A stretch of 64,000 bases of DNA from Methylocaldum marinum. GTDB taxonomy: Bacteria; Pseudomonadota; Gammaproteobacteria; Methylococcales; Methylococcaceae. The translations under genes and the position numbers were made by a program. Positions 56,375-64,000 of the stretch are shown here, piece after piece. A model generated the notes under the pieces. The model saw nothing but the letters and a program-made list of their open reading frames with translations. It did not search any database and was not told the origin of the DNA. Each line of letters begins with the position of its first letter. Positions within the stretch are counted from its first letter, which is position 1. Location: NCBI RefSeq assembly GCF_003584645.1, contig NZ_AP017928.1, positions 3,696,395 to 3,760,394 on the forward strand, given 5' to 3'.

Positions 56375-57036
56375 CGCCGCAGATACTCCAGAAACCAGTC
56401 GCGGGCGAGCTCTTGAACCTTTTCCAGCGTGCCGGGCTCCTCGAACAGATGGGTTGCGCCGGGCACGATCTCCAACCGATTCACCGCATTCATGCGCTCG
56501 GCCGCGAGCCGGTTGAGCTCGATCACCACATCGTCGTAGCCGCCGACGATCAGGAGCGTGGGCGCGAGCACCTCGGGCAAACGCTCCTCCGCCAGATCCG
56601 GCCGGCCACCCCGCGATACCACGGCCGCCACCGATTCGGGACGCTCGGCCGCCGCCCGCAGTGCCGCGGCGGCACCGGTGCTGGCGCCGAACAGCCCGAT
56701 CGGAAGGTCGGCCGTCAGCGCATATTGGCTGACCCAATCGATCGTTCCCACCAGACGCTCGCTCAGGAGGTCGATGTCGAAACGGAATTGACGGGTGTAC
56801 TGGTCGACCTCGTGTTCTTCGGCGGTAAGGAGATCGAACAGAAAGGTCGCCAGGTCGGCGCGATTGAGATAGTCGGCAACGGCGCGGTTACGCGGACTGA
56901 ACCGGCTGCTTCCGCTGCCGTGGGCGAAGACCACGAGTCCCAGCGGCCTGTCGGGAAGGAACAGCGAGCCGGACAGCGTCGCCCCCGCGGGACCGGCCTG
57001 AAATTCGATGGCATCGGTGGGTGTAGCATGGTCCAT
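56371..57036 (-). CDS. Dienelactone hydrolase-like alpha/beta hydrolase
   Basis: A 221-residue alpha/beta hydrolase. It has LVVFAHGSGSSRFSPRN (oxyanion HG), GLFGASTGAAAALRAA (nucleophile Ser in GASTGA), TLLIVGGYDDVVI (Asp) and VPGATHLFEEP (His). It often co-occurs with phosphoribosyltransferase genes and is sometimes fused to them. The gene lies between the phosphoribosyltransferase upstream (27 bases) and the PRPP synthetase downstream (overlap of 4). Confidence 0.87.
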   Translation of the reverse strand: MDHATPTDAIEFQAGPAGATLSGSLFLPDRPLGLVVFAHGSGSSRFSPRNRAVADYLNRADLATFLFDLLTAEEHEVDQYTRQFRFDIDLLSERLVGTIDWVSQYALTADLPIGLFGASTGAAAALRAAAERPESVAAVVSRGGRPDLAEERLPEVLAPTLLIVGGYDDVVIELNRLAAERMNAVNRLEIVPGATHLFEEPGTLEKVQELARDWFLEYLRR

Positions 57037-57063
57037 AATCCGAACTCCCTGCTAAAGGTTTGC

Positions 57064-57720
57064 TCAATCCGGTGACTCGCCCCAGGATTGCGCCAGGATC
57101 TCCCGAACGTCGTCATCCGTGGTTTGAGAAAAGTCGCGGTATCCCTGGCCGACCGCGAAGAAGGGCTCGGGCGTGGTCAGACAGACCACCTCGTCGACTT
57201 CGCTGCGCAAACGTTCCACCGTATCCGACGGCGCCAGCGGCACGGCAACCACGATGCAGGCCGGGTTTAGCCGGCGTAGGGCCGCCAGGCCCGCGCGCAT
57301 GGTTGCTCCGGTGGCGATGCCGTCGTCCACCACGATGATGCAGCGGTTCTCCATCTCGGGATACGGGCGATCGCCCCGGTAAAGTCGTTCGCGGCGCGCC
57401 AGCTCCTGCCGCTCGTTCGCGGCGACCCGCTCGATGGTTTCGTCGCTGATCCGGTAGATCGACACCACATCCGGGTTCAGCACGGAAGCGCCCCCGCTGG
57501 CGATCGCTCCCATGGCCAACTCGGGATTGCCCGGAGTCCCCAGCTTGCGCACGATCAACAAGTCCAGGGGCGCGTTCAGGGCGCGGGCAACTTCGTACGC
57601 TACCGGCACCCCGCCCCGGGGCAGGGCGAGTACGAGGAGGTCGGAACGGCCCGCGTAAGCCCCCAAAGCCTGCGCCAATTGGCGTCCGGCATCCGTACGG
57701 TCGTCAAAAAGCTTTTCCAT
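57064..57720 (-). CDS. Phosphoribosyltransferase family protein
   Basis: A 218-residue type I PRTase. It begins LFDDRTDAGRQLAQAL, with LALPRGGVPVAYEVARAL, LIVRKLGTPGNPELAMGAI and the PRPP loop CIIVVDDGIATGATMRA. The C-terminal AVPLAPSDTVERLR is typical of the group. The acceptor is unknown. With the hydrolase and PRPP synthetase it forms a likely operon. Confidence 0.88.
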   Translation of the reverse strand: MEKLFDDRTDAGRQLAQALGAYAGRSDLLVLALPRGGVPVAYEVARALNAPLDLLIVRKLGTPGNPELAMGAIASGGASVLNPDVVSIYRISDETIERVAANERQELARRERLYRGDRPYPEMENRCIIVVDDGIATGATMRAGLAALRRLNPACIVVAVPLAPSDTVERLRSEVDEVVCLTTPEPFFAVGQGYRDFSQTTDDDVREILAQSWGESPD

Positions 57721-57783
57721 AGAATTTCCCGCGTCGGCTCAAAGCACCGGGTGTCGCTCCCGAACCCGGCTTGTGTGTCCGTT

Positions 57784-57981
57784 TTAAGGTATCTCCGGGC
57801 GTCCGTTGCCGCGCCACTCGCTCAGTTGCTCCACGCCCGCCCGGAGCTTTTCCCGTAGTGCCTCGATCCGCTCCTTGTGTTCGAGCCGGGTTGCGGGCCA
57901 CGCTTCCAGCCGGTCGAGTTCGGCTTGCCACTCCTCCATTTGCATCCGGAGTTCCTGTAGCTGGACGGGTTCGATACTCAT
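57784..57981 (-). CDS. Small coiled-coil protein, unknown function
   Basis: A 65-residue highly charged helical protein (LQELRMQMEEWQAELDRLEA, then HKERIEALREKLRAG) with heptad-like spacing. The start ATG at 57981 and close packing with PfpI upstream (19 bases) and the PRTase downstream support it as a real gene. No named family. Confidence 0.6.
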   Translation of the reverse strand: MSIEPVQLQELRMQMEEWQAELDRLEAWPATRLEHKERIEALREKLRAGVEQLSEWRGNGRPEIP

Positions 57982-58000
57982 GTCTGTTTCCGCTGATTCT

Positions 58001-58522
58001 TCATTTCTCAGGAGAAGCCCTGCTTTTCAGGCGTTTCATGAACTCCCGCATGAACGCCGGGAGGTCCGAGGGTTGTCTCGATGTCACCAGGTTGCCGTCC
58101 ACCACGACTTCGCGGTCTTCATAATGTGCCCCGGCCTGCTTCAATTCCTCGGCGACCGTGCGATAACAGGTGGCGTGCCGGTTCTTCAGTACACCGGCCG
58201 AAGCCAGAATCTGCGGGCCGTGGCAAATGGCCGCCACGGGACTCTCGTTTTGCATGAAGGTCTCGGCGATCGCCAGGGCCGATACCTCCTCCCGCAGCGC
58301 GGCCGGCGCTTTGCCGCCGGGGAGCAGGAGAACGTCGTAATCCCCGGGGACGATTTCCGAAAGTGTTTTGTCGACGGTTACTTCGTAACCGTGTTTGCCG
58401 ATGATTTTTCCGGCTTTGTCGGAGCCGATCTCGACCGGAATGCCTTCCTCTTTCAGCCGGTAATAAGGAACAAGCAGTTCGGCATCCTCGAAATAATCCG
58501 AGCTGAGTATGAGGACTTTCAT
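58001..58522 (-). CDS. DJ-1/PfpI-family protein
   Basis: A 173-residue DJ-1/PfpI-type protein, a likely deglycase or stress protease. It begins KVLILSSDYFEDAELLVPYY, has VLLLPGGKAPA and the nucleophile elbow AAICHGPQILASAG with Cys100. It resembles the YhbO/PfpI group. It is 18 bases downstream of the BON-domain gene and belongs to the same stress-type cluster. Confidence 0.92.
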   Translation of the reverse strand: MKVLILSSDYFEDAELLVPYYRLKEEGIPVEIGSDKAGKIIGKHGYEVTVDKTLSEIVPGDYDVLLLPGGKAPAALREEVSALAIAETFMQNESPVAAICHGPQILASAGVLKNRHATCYRTVAEELKQAGAHYEDREVVVDGNLVTSRQPSDLPAFMREFMKRLKSRASPEK

Positions 58523-58540
58523 CGCACTCCCCTCCTGGCT

Positions 58541-59299
58541 CTAATGAATCGCTTCCCCCCGTTCTTCGGAAGCGGGCTGCCGAGCAGTCTCCGCACCGGG
58601 GCGGGGCGACTGGATTGCTTCGACATGGTGGCCTTCCGCGACGCCGGCTGCACCTGTGAGCGGTCGATTGGTGAGTGCCCGAAGGAGCAGGCTGGAACCC
58701 GCCAGGCCCAGAACGGCGGTGAACGGGCTGGCATGCCGAAGGGCATTGATCGCCAGCGTGGTTCCGGTTGCGCCGGCGATCAGCCGGGTAGCGGGCGCCC
58801 AGTTCGTCTGCAGGATGTCCGGGCGTATCCGGCGGCGCGGAATGCCGCCCTGAAGTTCGGGGATTTGCTCCGCGGTGTCGTGCAGTTCGAGCCTATCGTC
58901 CACACCCCTGACGCCGCGTACCGCGTCCACACACCGGTAGAGCGCCTTGTGTTCGTGCGTCAAAACCGGACCGGATAGCGTCACGAAACCGTCCTGCACC
59001 TTGACATCGATGACTTTGGGATGGGAAACCACCCGCCCGAGATTGGACCGGACTCGATCCACCAGCAAATCATCTGGAACAGGCCCCGCGGTCAACCAGC
59101 CATTCAGCTCTGCAACCACGCCGACCGCGCGATTCCGAAGATCGCGCAAAGCCACCTGAAGCGCATCGTCGAGGTGATGCATCTTGCTCGTCGCCTGGTC
59201 GCGGAGCGTTGCGCGACGATATCGGCCACGATCGGGATCCAACAAATACATCAACGCAGCGCCCATGGCTGCGCCATACAGTGCCGAGTTCCTTTTCAT
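58541..59299 (-). CDS. BON-domain protein
   Basis: A 252-residue envelope-type protein. The N-terminus has MKRNSALYGAAMGAALMYLL followed by DPDRGRYRRA, a membrane-proximal pattern seen in YtxH-like and BON proteins. Residues about 80-145 form a BON domain (LLVDRVRSNLGRV, VIDVKVQDGFVTLSGPV, VRGVRGVDDRL). A hydrophobic segment near 185-210 probably spans the membrane. It heads the cluster of five or six stress-type genes. Confidence 0.82.
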   Translation of the reverse strand: MKRNSALYGAAMGAALMYLLDPDRGRYRRATLRDQATSKMHHLDDALQVALRDLRNRAVGVVAELNGWLTAGPVPDDLLVDRVRSNLGRVVSHPKVIDVKVQDGFVTLSGPVLTHEHKALYRCVDAVRGVRGVDDRLELHDTAEQIPELQGGIPRRRIRPDILQTNWAPATRLIAGATGTTLAINALRHASPFTAVLGLAGSSLLLRALTNRPLTGAAGVAEGHHVEAIQSPRPGAETARQPASEERGEAIH

Positions 59300-59630
59300 C
59301 GTTCGCTCCTCGGATTGATCTGTGCTGCGATTGTCTGACTAATGAGACTCCTCTCCCGCATCGGAGTTGCACGAAAGGATCGGGCAAATGAAAAAGGCAA
59401 CTGTCTGCCGAGTATGGCGCCACCGAATGAGGCGAACCTCGGATCAGCAAGGCGTTTCGTTCGGATGGCTTGAAAACCCTCTCGGCCCGGTCCTTTCCCG
59501 ATATTCGCTCCAAACCGTAACGCCCACGCTACCGCGCTCGCGCCGAACAGCCAAAGGATCGGCGGCTCGGGCACGGCCGGACGGGCGGCCTCGGGGGTAA
59601 TGGTTACGCTACTGGTCGCGGTTCCGGCCG
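59296..59630 (-). pseudogene. PEP-CTERM tail fragment
   Basis: The minus-strand frame reads TSSVTITPEAARPAVPEPP, then ILWLFGASAVAWALRF and a basic stretch. Pro-Glu-Pro plus a hydrophobic helix plus basic residues is the PEP-CTERM sorting signal. Only the C-terminal end is present and translation runs past it, so it is a remnant of an exported protein gene. Confidence 0.45.
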
Positions 59631-59680
59631 GGCGCTACATTCCGGACGAGGAATTCATCCGTCAGGCAGGCGGTTCTCGC

Positions 59681-59953
59681 TCATACCGGCTGGGCTTCCG
59701 CAGGCACCTTTGCCCGGACCTTTGGCGCCAGGTCGGCCGGGGTCAAGAGATCAACAAGGACGCCGAGCAGCGATTCCAGCTCGTCCTGCAAACCGCCCAA
59801 ATCGAACAACGTCGCGTCGGGCAACGCATCCACCATCAGATCGAGGTCGCTGCCGTCCCGGTCGGTGCCGTGCAGCACCGAGCCGAAGACGCGCGGGTTC
59901 GCCGCTTCGCGGATAGCGCTTCATTTGAGGTTGAGCGCAACGGATGGTCGCAT
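59681..59953 (-). pseudogene. MNT-type nucleotidyltransferase (MntA antitoxin), nonsense mutant
   Basis: From ATG 59953 the frame reads MRPSVALNLK, then TGA at 59923-59921, then AIREAANPRVFGSVLHGTDR and GSDLDLMVD. The family has Arg where the TGA stands, so a C-to-T change of CGA is likely. GSVLHGTDRDGSDLDL is the MNT active-site region (GSxxxGxxxxxSDxD). The gene is otherwise complete and ends overlapping an ATGA that starts a HepT-like N-terminus (MSENRLPD), cut after eight codons. The original pair was a HEPN/MNT toxin-antitoxin. Confidence 0.7.
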
Positions 59954-60128
59954 GGGTTTCTTTCTTATCGAAACTCGGTGAGGTGGTATGCCAACGAAAA
60001 TCGAGCTTCAAGACGCATTTTCGAGGACGTTGCGCCAGGTCAGCCCACTAAAACCACTAAATCCGCCGCTCTCGTCGTCGGGTCGGTTGAGGATAGGGAG
60101 CCTCCCCTTGCGGCCTCGTTACCGCCCC

Positions 60129-60241
60129 TTAAGGAAGCTCTGATTAAGCCTCCAATTCGGAGAAGCGGCCTGTGCAACGGATTGATCTAACAGGCCCTCA
60201 CCCAACCCTCTCCCAGAGAGGGCTTATTCATGGCTTCCTTC
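60129..60241. repeat. MITE-like element, copy 2 (eroded)
   Basis: Same left end (TTAAGGAAGCTCTGATTAA) and same interior (CAGGCCCTCACCCAACCCTC) as 46903-47020, with a decayed right end. It lies between the broken toxin-antitoxin remnant and the second methyltransferase. Confidence 0.75.
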
Positions 60242-60278
60242 ATCTAAAGTCGTGGTGCAACGGCTGAACACCGACAAC

Positions 60279-62723
60279 TCACGCCAACGTGAGTACCAAA
60301 AACTCTTCAATGCTCGTAACCTTTGGATACAGACGTCCCGTCGCGGTTGGCAGCATGCGAACGATCTGTCGATCGTGATTCGGCCCATAGCTTACGTGGA
60401 TCGGCAAGGTGTCTCCATAAAAGTAGAGCCGGTCAAATGGAGTATTCGATACGATCCACTGCGCCACTTCCAGCATGCTCTCGTCCTCAATTATGAAGTC
60501 CACGGCGGCACCTAGCCGTTCGCAGATGGGATGGCCGAGGCGATTGAGCTCATGGGCTGCGTGCTGGTCACGCTTAGGATCGATTCGACCTGGAATCTCC
60601 TTCGCTAATGCGGGTGAACAAAAGCCATAGGTCAAATGAATCATGCCAAAGTATTCGATGATCGGATCCAGTACGTTCGCCGCCAAATCATACAGGGCGT
60701 TGTAACTCTCCGAGCACTGGGGCAGGTTCGCCAATCCAGTTCGCGCCTGTGTCTCGCCGCACTCTATAAGTTGGCGAAAAGTCAGGAATTGGCCGCAAAG
60801 ATCGTCCAGTTTCGGAACGGTCTGCAATCGCACGAGTCGAAAGCCATCGATGGCCCAGCGGTGGCGCGACAGAATTTCTAGAAATTCATCCGGGCCGGGA
60901 CCATAGCCGGACAAGTCGAACAGATTAAGCGCATCGAGAGCTTCGTCAAAGGCAACCTGATCCGGATATTGGGGGAATTCTTCGTTGATATAGCGGGACT
61001 TGCGATATAAAAGCGGTGGTTTGTGTTCGTCTCCATAAACGAAATAGTCAATGTCCTGCTGGCGCAGTTTAATCTTTACTCGTTCGATCAGCCGCGGCAG
61101 CGGCCGGCCCTCAAAGTCGTCATAGCGCATCAGGCTCACTTTGCCGGATCGAATGTGGATCTTCACCAAATCGGCGTTGCGGTAGTCACCATACAGCACT
61201 GCGGCACAGCCCACATAGACCCGAAGCAGAGACGGAAGCTGCTCGACCATGCTCACATGCAATTGCAAGGATTCGCCTGGCTCCAGCCAGCCTAAGCCAC
61301 GTTCAGCAGCCTGGCGGCACACTGTTTCAATAGCCTCCACATTCGCGATCTGGAACAGCAACTCGCGGGCCGAGGTCTGCGCAGCCCCGTAGTCACCAAA
61401 AAACAGCTTAATATCGCGCTGCAACCCAGGTTCTAGATGTTTATACGGCTTACGTTGCTCGAACTGATTCAGCGCGAAATAGACTTTCAGATCCCCCACG
61501 CGCGAGGTATGGGCGCGTTCAATCGCCTCTAAACCATTGCGAGTCTCGAGGAAGCGCAACGCCCGATTCAAACTTCCGAAGCCTTCTGTGAGTCCTAACA
61601 GATCCGATACCTCGGACTTTTCCGGCTTACGGCCGAGGGCGAGCCATTGGTCCCAGAGCCGATCCAGCGGCTCGCGATACGCAGTGTACTTCTCCGCAGC
61701 GCGGTCTCTTCGGGGTGTAGGTCGCTGTTCGCGGACCGGTGCAGTAGGGTCGCGCAGGTGATTCCGCCGACTGCTGTAACGATCAACTAGGAAGCGCTGC
61801 TCGGCATCTTTGTCTCGGAAAACATAAAGCACACCCGGAGCGACCGGGATCGGTTCCTCGTCGAGTGCCGCTTCGATAAAGGCTTTAATTTCCGCCTGAG
61901 TAAAGTATTTCTGGAACGTCCCTCGCTTTGTGAGCACGCCATCCCGAAAACATTCACCATGGACATTGTTCTGATTGGCAAGCATCACGGAGACAACCAA
62001 AAGCCGCTCGGCAAGCGAATATGCGCGTATTAGGGCCTCGACGCGCTCGTCGAAGTTCTCAATGACATTGATGACGAAACCCAAATTGACAATGTCCGCC
62101 GAACTGATTGGATTATTCGGCGCGTAATAGGGATCCCAACCCGCTGCTTGCAATCCGTTCTCTATGAGTCCACGTACATCGTCGCCGCGCCCACAGCCAT
62201 AGTCGAATACCCGGTAGCGTCCGTCGAGAAAACCATAGCGCGCAAGCGTCTGTACCGGTGCCGAAAAGCCATAACGGACGAGCGCCGTAAGCTGCCGCGA
62301 TGCCTGCCAGCCGGCGTGGAGCGGGGCACCTATTCCATCCGGCCCTTCCTCTTCCGATTCATCATTGCCGATCGGAACCAAACTGTGCCCATCGATTCGA
62401 TAGCCCTTCTCGCGTATCAATGCCAGCCACTGCTGCTGGTAGCCAATACGAGTCGGCTGCTCGAATAACCCGATCGATTCCGCCGCAGCCGTTAAAGCTG
62501 CATATTCCGCTCGCCGCGGATGATCTGTTGGGAGCAATAGCTCCTTACGGTGTAGTATTGGAGGGTTTTGAGAGCTCGCCTAGGTGCGATAACTCACAGT
62601 TTTGCCCTCTAAGTTCACCAGCCAGCTTTCACTTAAGGCAGGGAATGGATCTTCAGCAAACCCTGGATAGATAAGCAATGCATGATCCGCCGACATAGAC
62701 ACGAATTTGTAAGAACATGACAT
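60279..62723 (-). pseudogene. Second phosphorothioation-associated methyltransferase, amber-interrupted
   Basis: A close paralogue of the 10.7-13.2 kb gene in order and motifs: FDYGCGRGDDVRGL, VNLGFVINVIENFDERVEAL, FQKYFTQAEIKAFIEAALDE and LPRLIERVKIKLRQQ. From ATG 62723 the frame holds LLIYPGFAEDPFPAL, then a TAG at 62582-62580 where the paralogue has Tyr (RFRTYENSLNPP compared with SYRT*ASSQNPP). The following 752 codons are open. The first ~45 residues of the family are also missing. A shorter product from TTG 62537 would still include the methyltransferase core. Confidence 0.8.
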
Positions 62724-62745
62724 TTATGCGGGAGACACAATAATA

Positions 62746-63774
62746 ATGTCGAGATTTTACGAATTGGACCCAAGTCTAGAAAACTATTGGAGAGCTATTG
62801 TTCTCTTTGGTAGAAATACGGCGTCGTATAAATTTGCGTTGGCTAAGTCTTTATATGATTTACATTCGACCGGAAAAACGCTTATAACCCTAGATGAATT
62901 GGCAGAACCTTATGCAAAACACTTGTGCGAAAGGCTAAAAAAACACCCCAAACAGATAACAAGAGATCAAAGTACATTTCTAGATTATCTGCGTTCCTTC
63001 AATGAAGGAAAAATAAGCCACGACGAAATGATAAAGCAAACAGTTCGTTACGGCTTCAATAATGTAATTGATGCTTTTCATAACGTGCATGGCCAGGAGG
63101 TTGGTGCCCGCTTTTTTACAGATGAACGCAAAACTTCCGGAGGAATTCAGCTTACTGACGAATTTTTCCAGCTTGGAGAACAATTCCAATTTGGAAATTT
63201 GCAAGAGGAAACAGAAGCTCGTTGGCGTCTGGTTGAGACTGCTTGGGAAAATAATATATCAAGCAACTTGATGTTAATTGAATATGAAGATATATCGGAG
63301 AACCTAATCGGTGTTACCTCAATCAGGAGAAATAGCGTTACTTCTGCTAGGCCAGCTTTGAACGGTTATCAGAAGGGACGTTGCTTTTATTGTTTTAGGG
63401 ATATTTCAGTTGAGCCAGGAAGCGATGATTTAGCGGACGTGGACCACTTTTTTCCGCACATGCTGAAAAGATGTGATTCGACAAAACCACTTGATGGGGT
63501 TGCTAACTTAGTCCTTGCTTGCCAGAATTGCAATCGAGGGGAAAATGGAAAATTTGAACGCTTGCCATCCGTGGAGCTATTGGAGCGGCTCTATAATCGC
63601 AATGAATATCTAATTACCTCACATCATCCGTTAAGGGAAACACTAATTGCTCAAACTGGCAATTCTGCTGCCAAGAGGCAAGACTATCTACAAACGGCCT
63701 ATAATTGTGCTTCGCTTTATGTTGGCATTAAACAGAAATGGCAACCAAAAGCACAGGGAAATCCTATTTTTTGA
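62746..63774 (+). CDS. HNH endonuclease
   Basis: A 342-residue protein, A+T-rich relative to the rest of the window and probably acquired. The N-terminal ~200 residues are helical and unassigned. The HNH module is near residues 215-275: GRCFYCFRD, DVDHFFPHML, NLVLACQNCNRGENGKFERLP, with paired cysteines binding zinc. A role in DNA defence is likely given the neighbours. The start ATG at 62746 is divergent from the methyltransferase pseudogene by 22 bases. Confidence 0.85.
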   Translation: MSRFYELDPSLENYWRAIVLFGRNTASYKFALAKSLYDLHSTGKTLITLDELAEPYAKHLCERLKKHPKQITRDQSTFLDYLRSFNEGKISHDEMIKQTVRYGFNNVIDAFHNVHGQEVGARFFTDERKTSGGIQLTDEFFQLGEQFQFGNLQEETEARWRLVETAWENNISSNLMLIEYEDISENLIGVTSIRRNSVTSARPALNGYQKGRCFYCFRDISVEPGSDDLADVDHFFPHMLKRCDSTKPLDGVANLVLACQNCNRGENGKFERLPSVELLERLYNRNEYLITSHHPLRETLIAQTGNSAAKRQDYLQTAYNCASLYVGIKQKWQPKAQGNPIF

Positions 63775-64000
63775 AAACGAAAGTGTGCCAAAGGTGATTA
63801 CGGCCAACTTCTAATATCGATTCATAAAATAGCAATTCACCGCCTTCTTTCTCGAATAAGTCTATTGCTTCTTCCTTGGTAATAGTCTCGTAAAGCTTTC
63901 CGTTTTCGCGCTTATTAGCATTCCGTGTTCCGCGAAACGAAAGCAGCAAAATTCCGCCCTGACTTAAAATCCTTAAAATGTTCTTCACGGCTGCTTTTAA
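63764..64000 (-). CDS. SAM-dependent methyltransferase, C-terminal part (runs off window)
   Basis: About 79 codons of a gene entering from beyond the window end. It contains LRILSQGGILLLSFRGTRNA, KLYETITKEEAIDLFEKEG and ends HLWHTFVFKK. This is the last part of a class I SAM-dependent methyltransferase (post-motif strands). It is convergent with the HNH gene, overlapping it by 11 bases. Specificity cannot be judged without the N-terminus. Confidence 0.7.
   Translation of the reverse strand, partial: LKAAVKNILRILSQGGILLLSFRGTRNANKRENGKLYETITKEEAIDLFEKEGGELLFYESILEVGRNHLWHTFVFKK

Noticed and set aside
62580..62582. Amber codon as pyrrolysine or other recoding signal
   Set aside because: No pyl genes or recoding structure is visible, and a conserved Tyr codon is one base away from TAG, so a point mutation is simpler.

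Overview
The window looks like a chromosome segment of a gammaproteobacterial methanotroph (Methylococcaceae/Methylothermaceae-like). It carries the tetrahydromethanopterin (H4MPT)-linked formaldehyde oxidation genes fae, mch and fhcBADC. It also carries genes for building the matching cofactors (beta-RFAP synthase mptG, mfnD/E/F-like genes, a RimK/MptN-type ligase and an embedded pabB). A stand-alone PmoC-like methane monooxygenase subunit lies at 48.1-48.9 kb. The housekeeping block (rplU-rpmA-obgE-proB, rpsT, murJ-ribF-ileS-lspA) has a normal gammaproteobacterial order. I cannot assign a species.

Layout. (1) 1-4.6 kb is a mobile and defence scar: a cut-off IS5 transposase, the N-terminal stub of a PLD-type helicase, an HNH nuclease whose N-terminus resembles sulfur-binding McrA-type enzymes, a complete IS630 element and a decayed second IS630 transposase. 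(2) 4.6-10.3 kb is very G+C-rich and looks foreign: two lipoproteins (one with ankyrin repeats), a type III secretion export-gate protein (SctU), unknown genes, and a translationally coupled operon with two DUF6683-like genes around a GNAT acetyltransferase. (3) 10.4-15.9 kb holds a DNA-phosphorothioation-associated putative methyltransferase (TIGR04096-like), a CAP-domain protein and a candidate toxin/immunity pair. (4) 15.9-33.5 kb holds moaED and the C1/H4MPT/methylofuran island. (5) 33.6-42.9 kb is the housekeeping block. (6) 42.9-48.1 kb has REP-like palindrome clusters, one interrupted by an IS110 element, plus a deaminase, a BioF2-type acetyltransferase and a cyclase-family lipoprotein. 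(7) 48.1-53 kb has the orphan pmoC, an RsbU-like PAS/LOV/SpoIIE phosphatase with an RsbT-like kinase, an HMA-like membrane protein and a 36-residue membrane peptide. (8) 53.2-59.3 kb has a six-arm REP array, an SDR gene, a run of perfect hairpins, and a stress-type cluster (PRPP synthetase, hydrolase, phosphoribosyltransferase, PfpI, BON). (9) 59.3-64 kb is another scar: a PEP-CTERM tail, a broken mntA/hepT pair, a MITE, a second TIGR04096-like gene broken by an amber codon, an HNH nuclease and the end of a methyltransferase.

How the genes work together. Fae condenses formaldehyde with H4MPT, Mch converts the methenyl form to the formyl form, and Fhc transfers the formyl group to methylofuran and releases formate. 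PabB supplies 4-aminobenzoate, which MptG joins to PRPP to begin H4MPT synthesis. The MfnD/E/F-like enzymes make the furan cofactor. Three conserved genes in the cluster (HisA-like, CitG-like and a separate ATP-grasp) have no assigned step.

The strongest unexpected observation is the IS110 element. It sits exactly between the two halves of a REP-like repeat, with a CT dinucleotide at both junctions. Its upstream non-coding region contains an 8-nt match to the target left half and an 11-nt match to the predicted circular donor junction. This is the pattern expected of a bridge RNA programmed for REP sequences.
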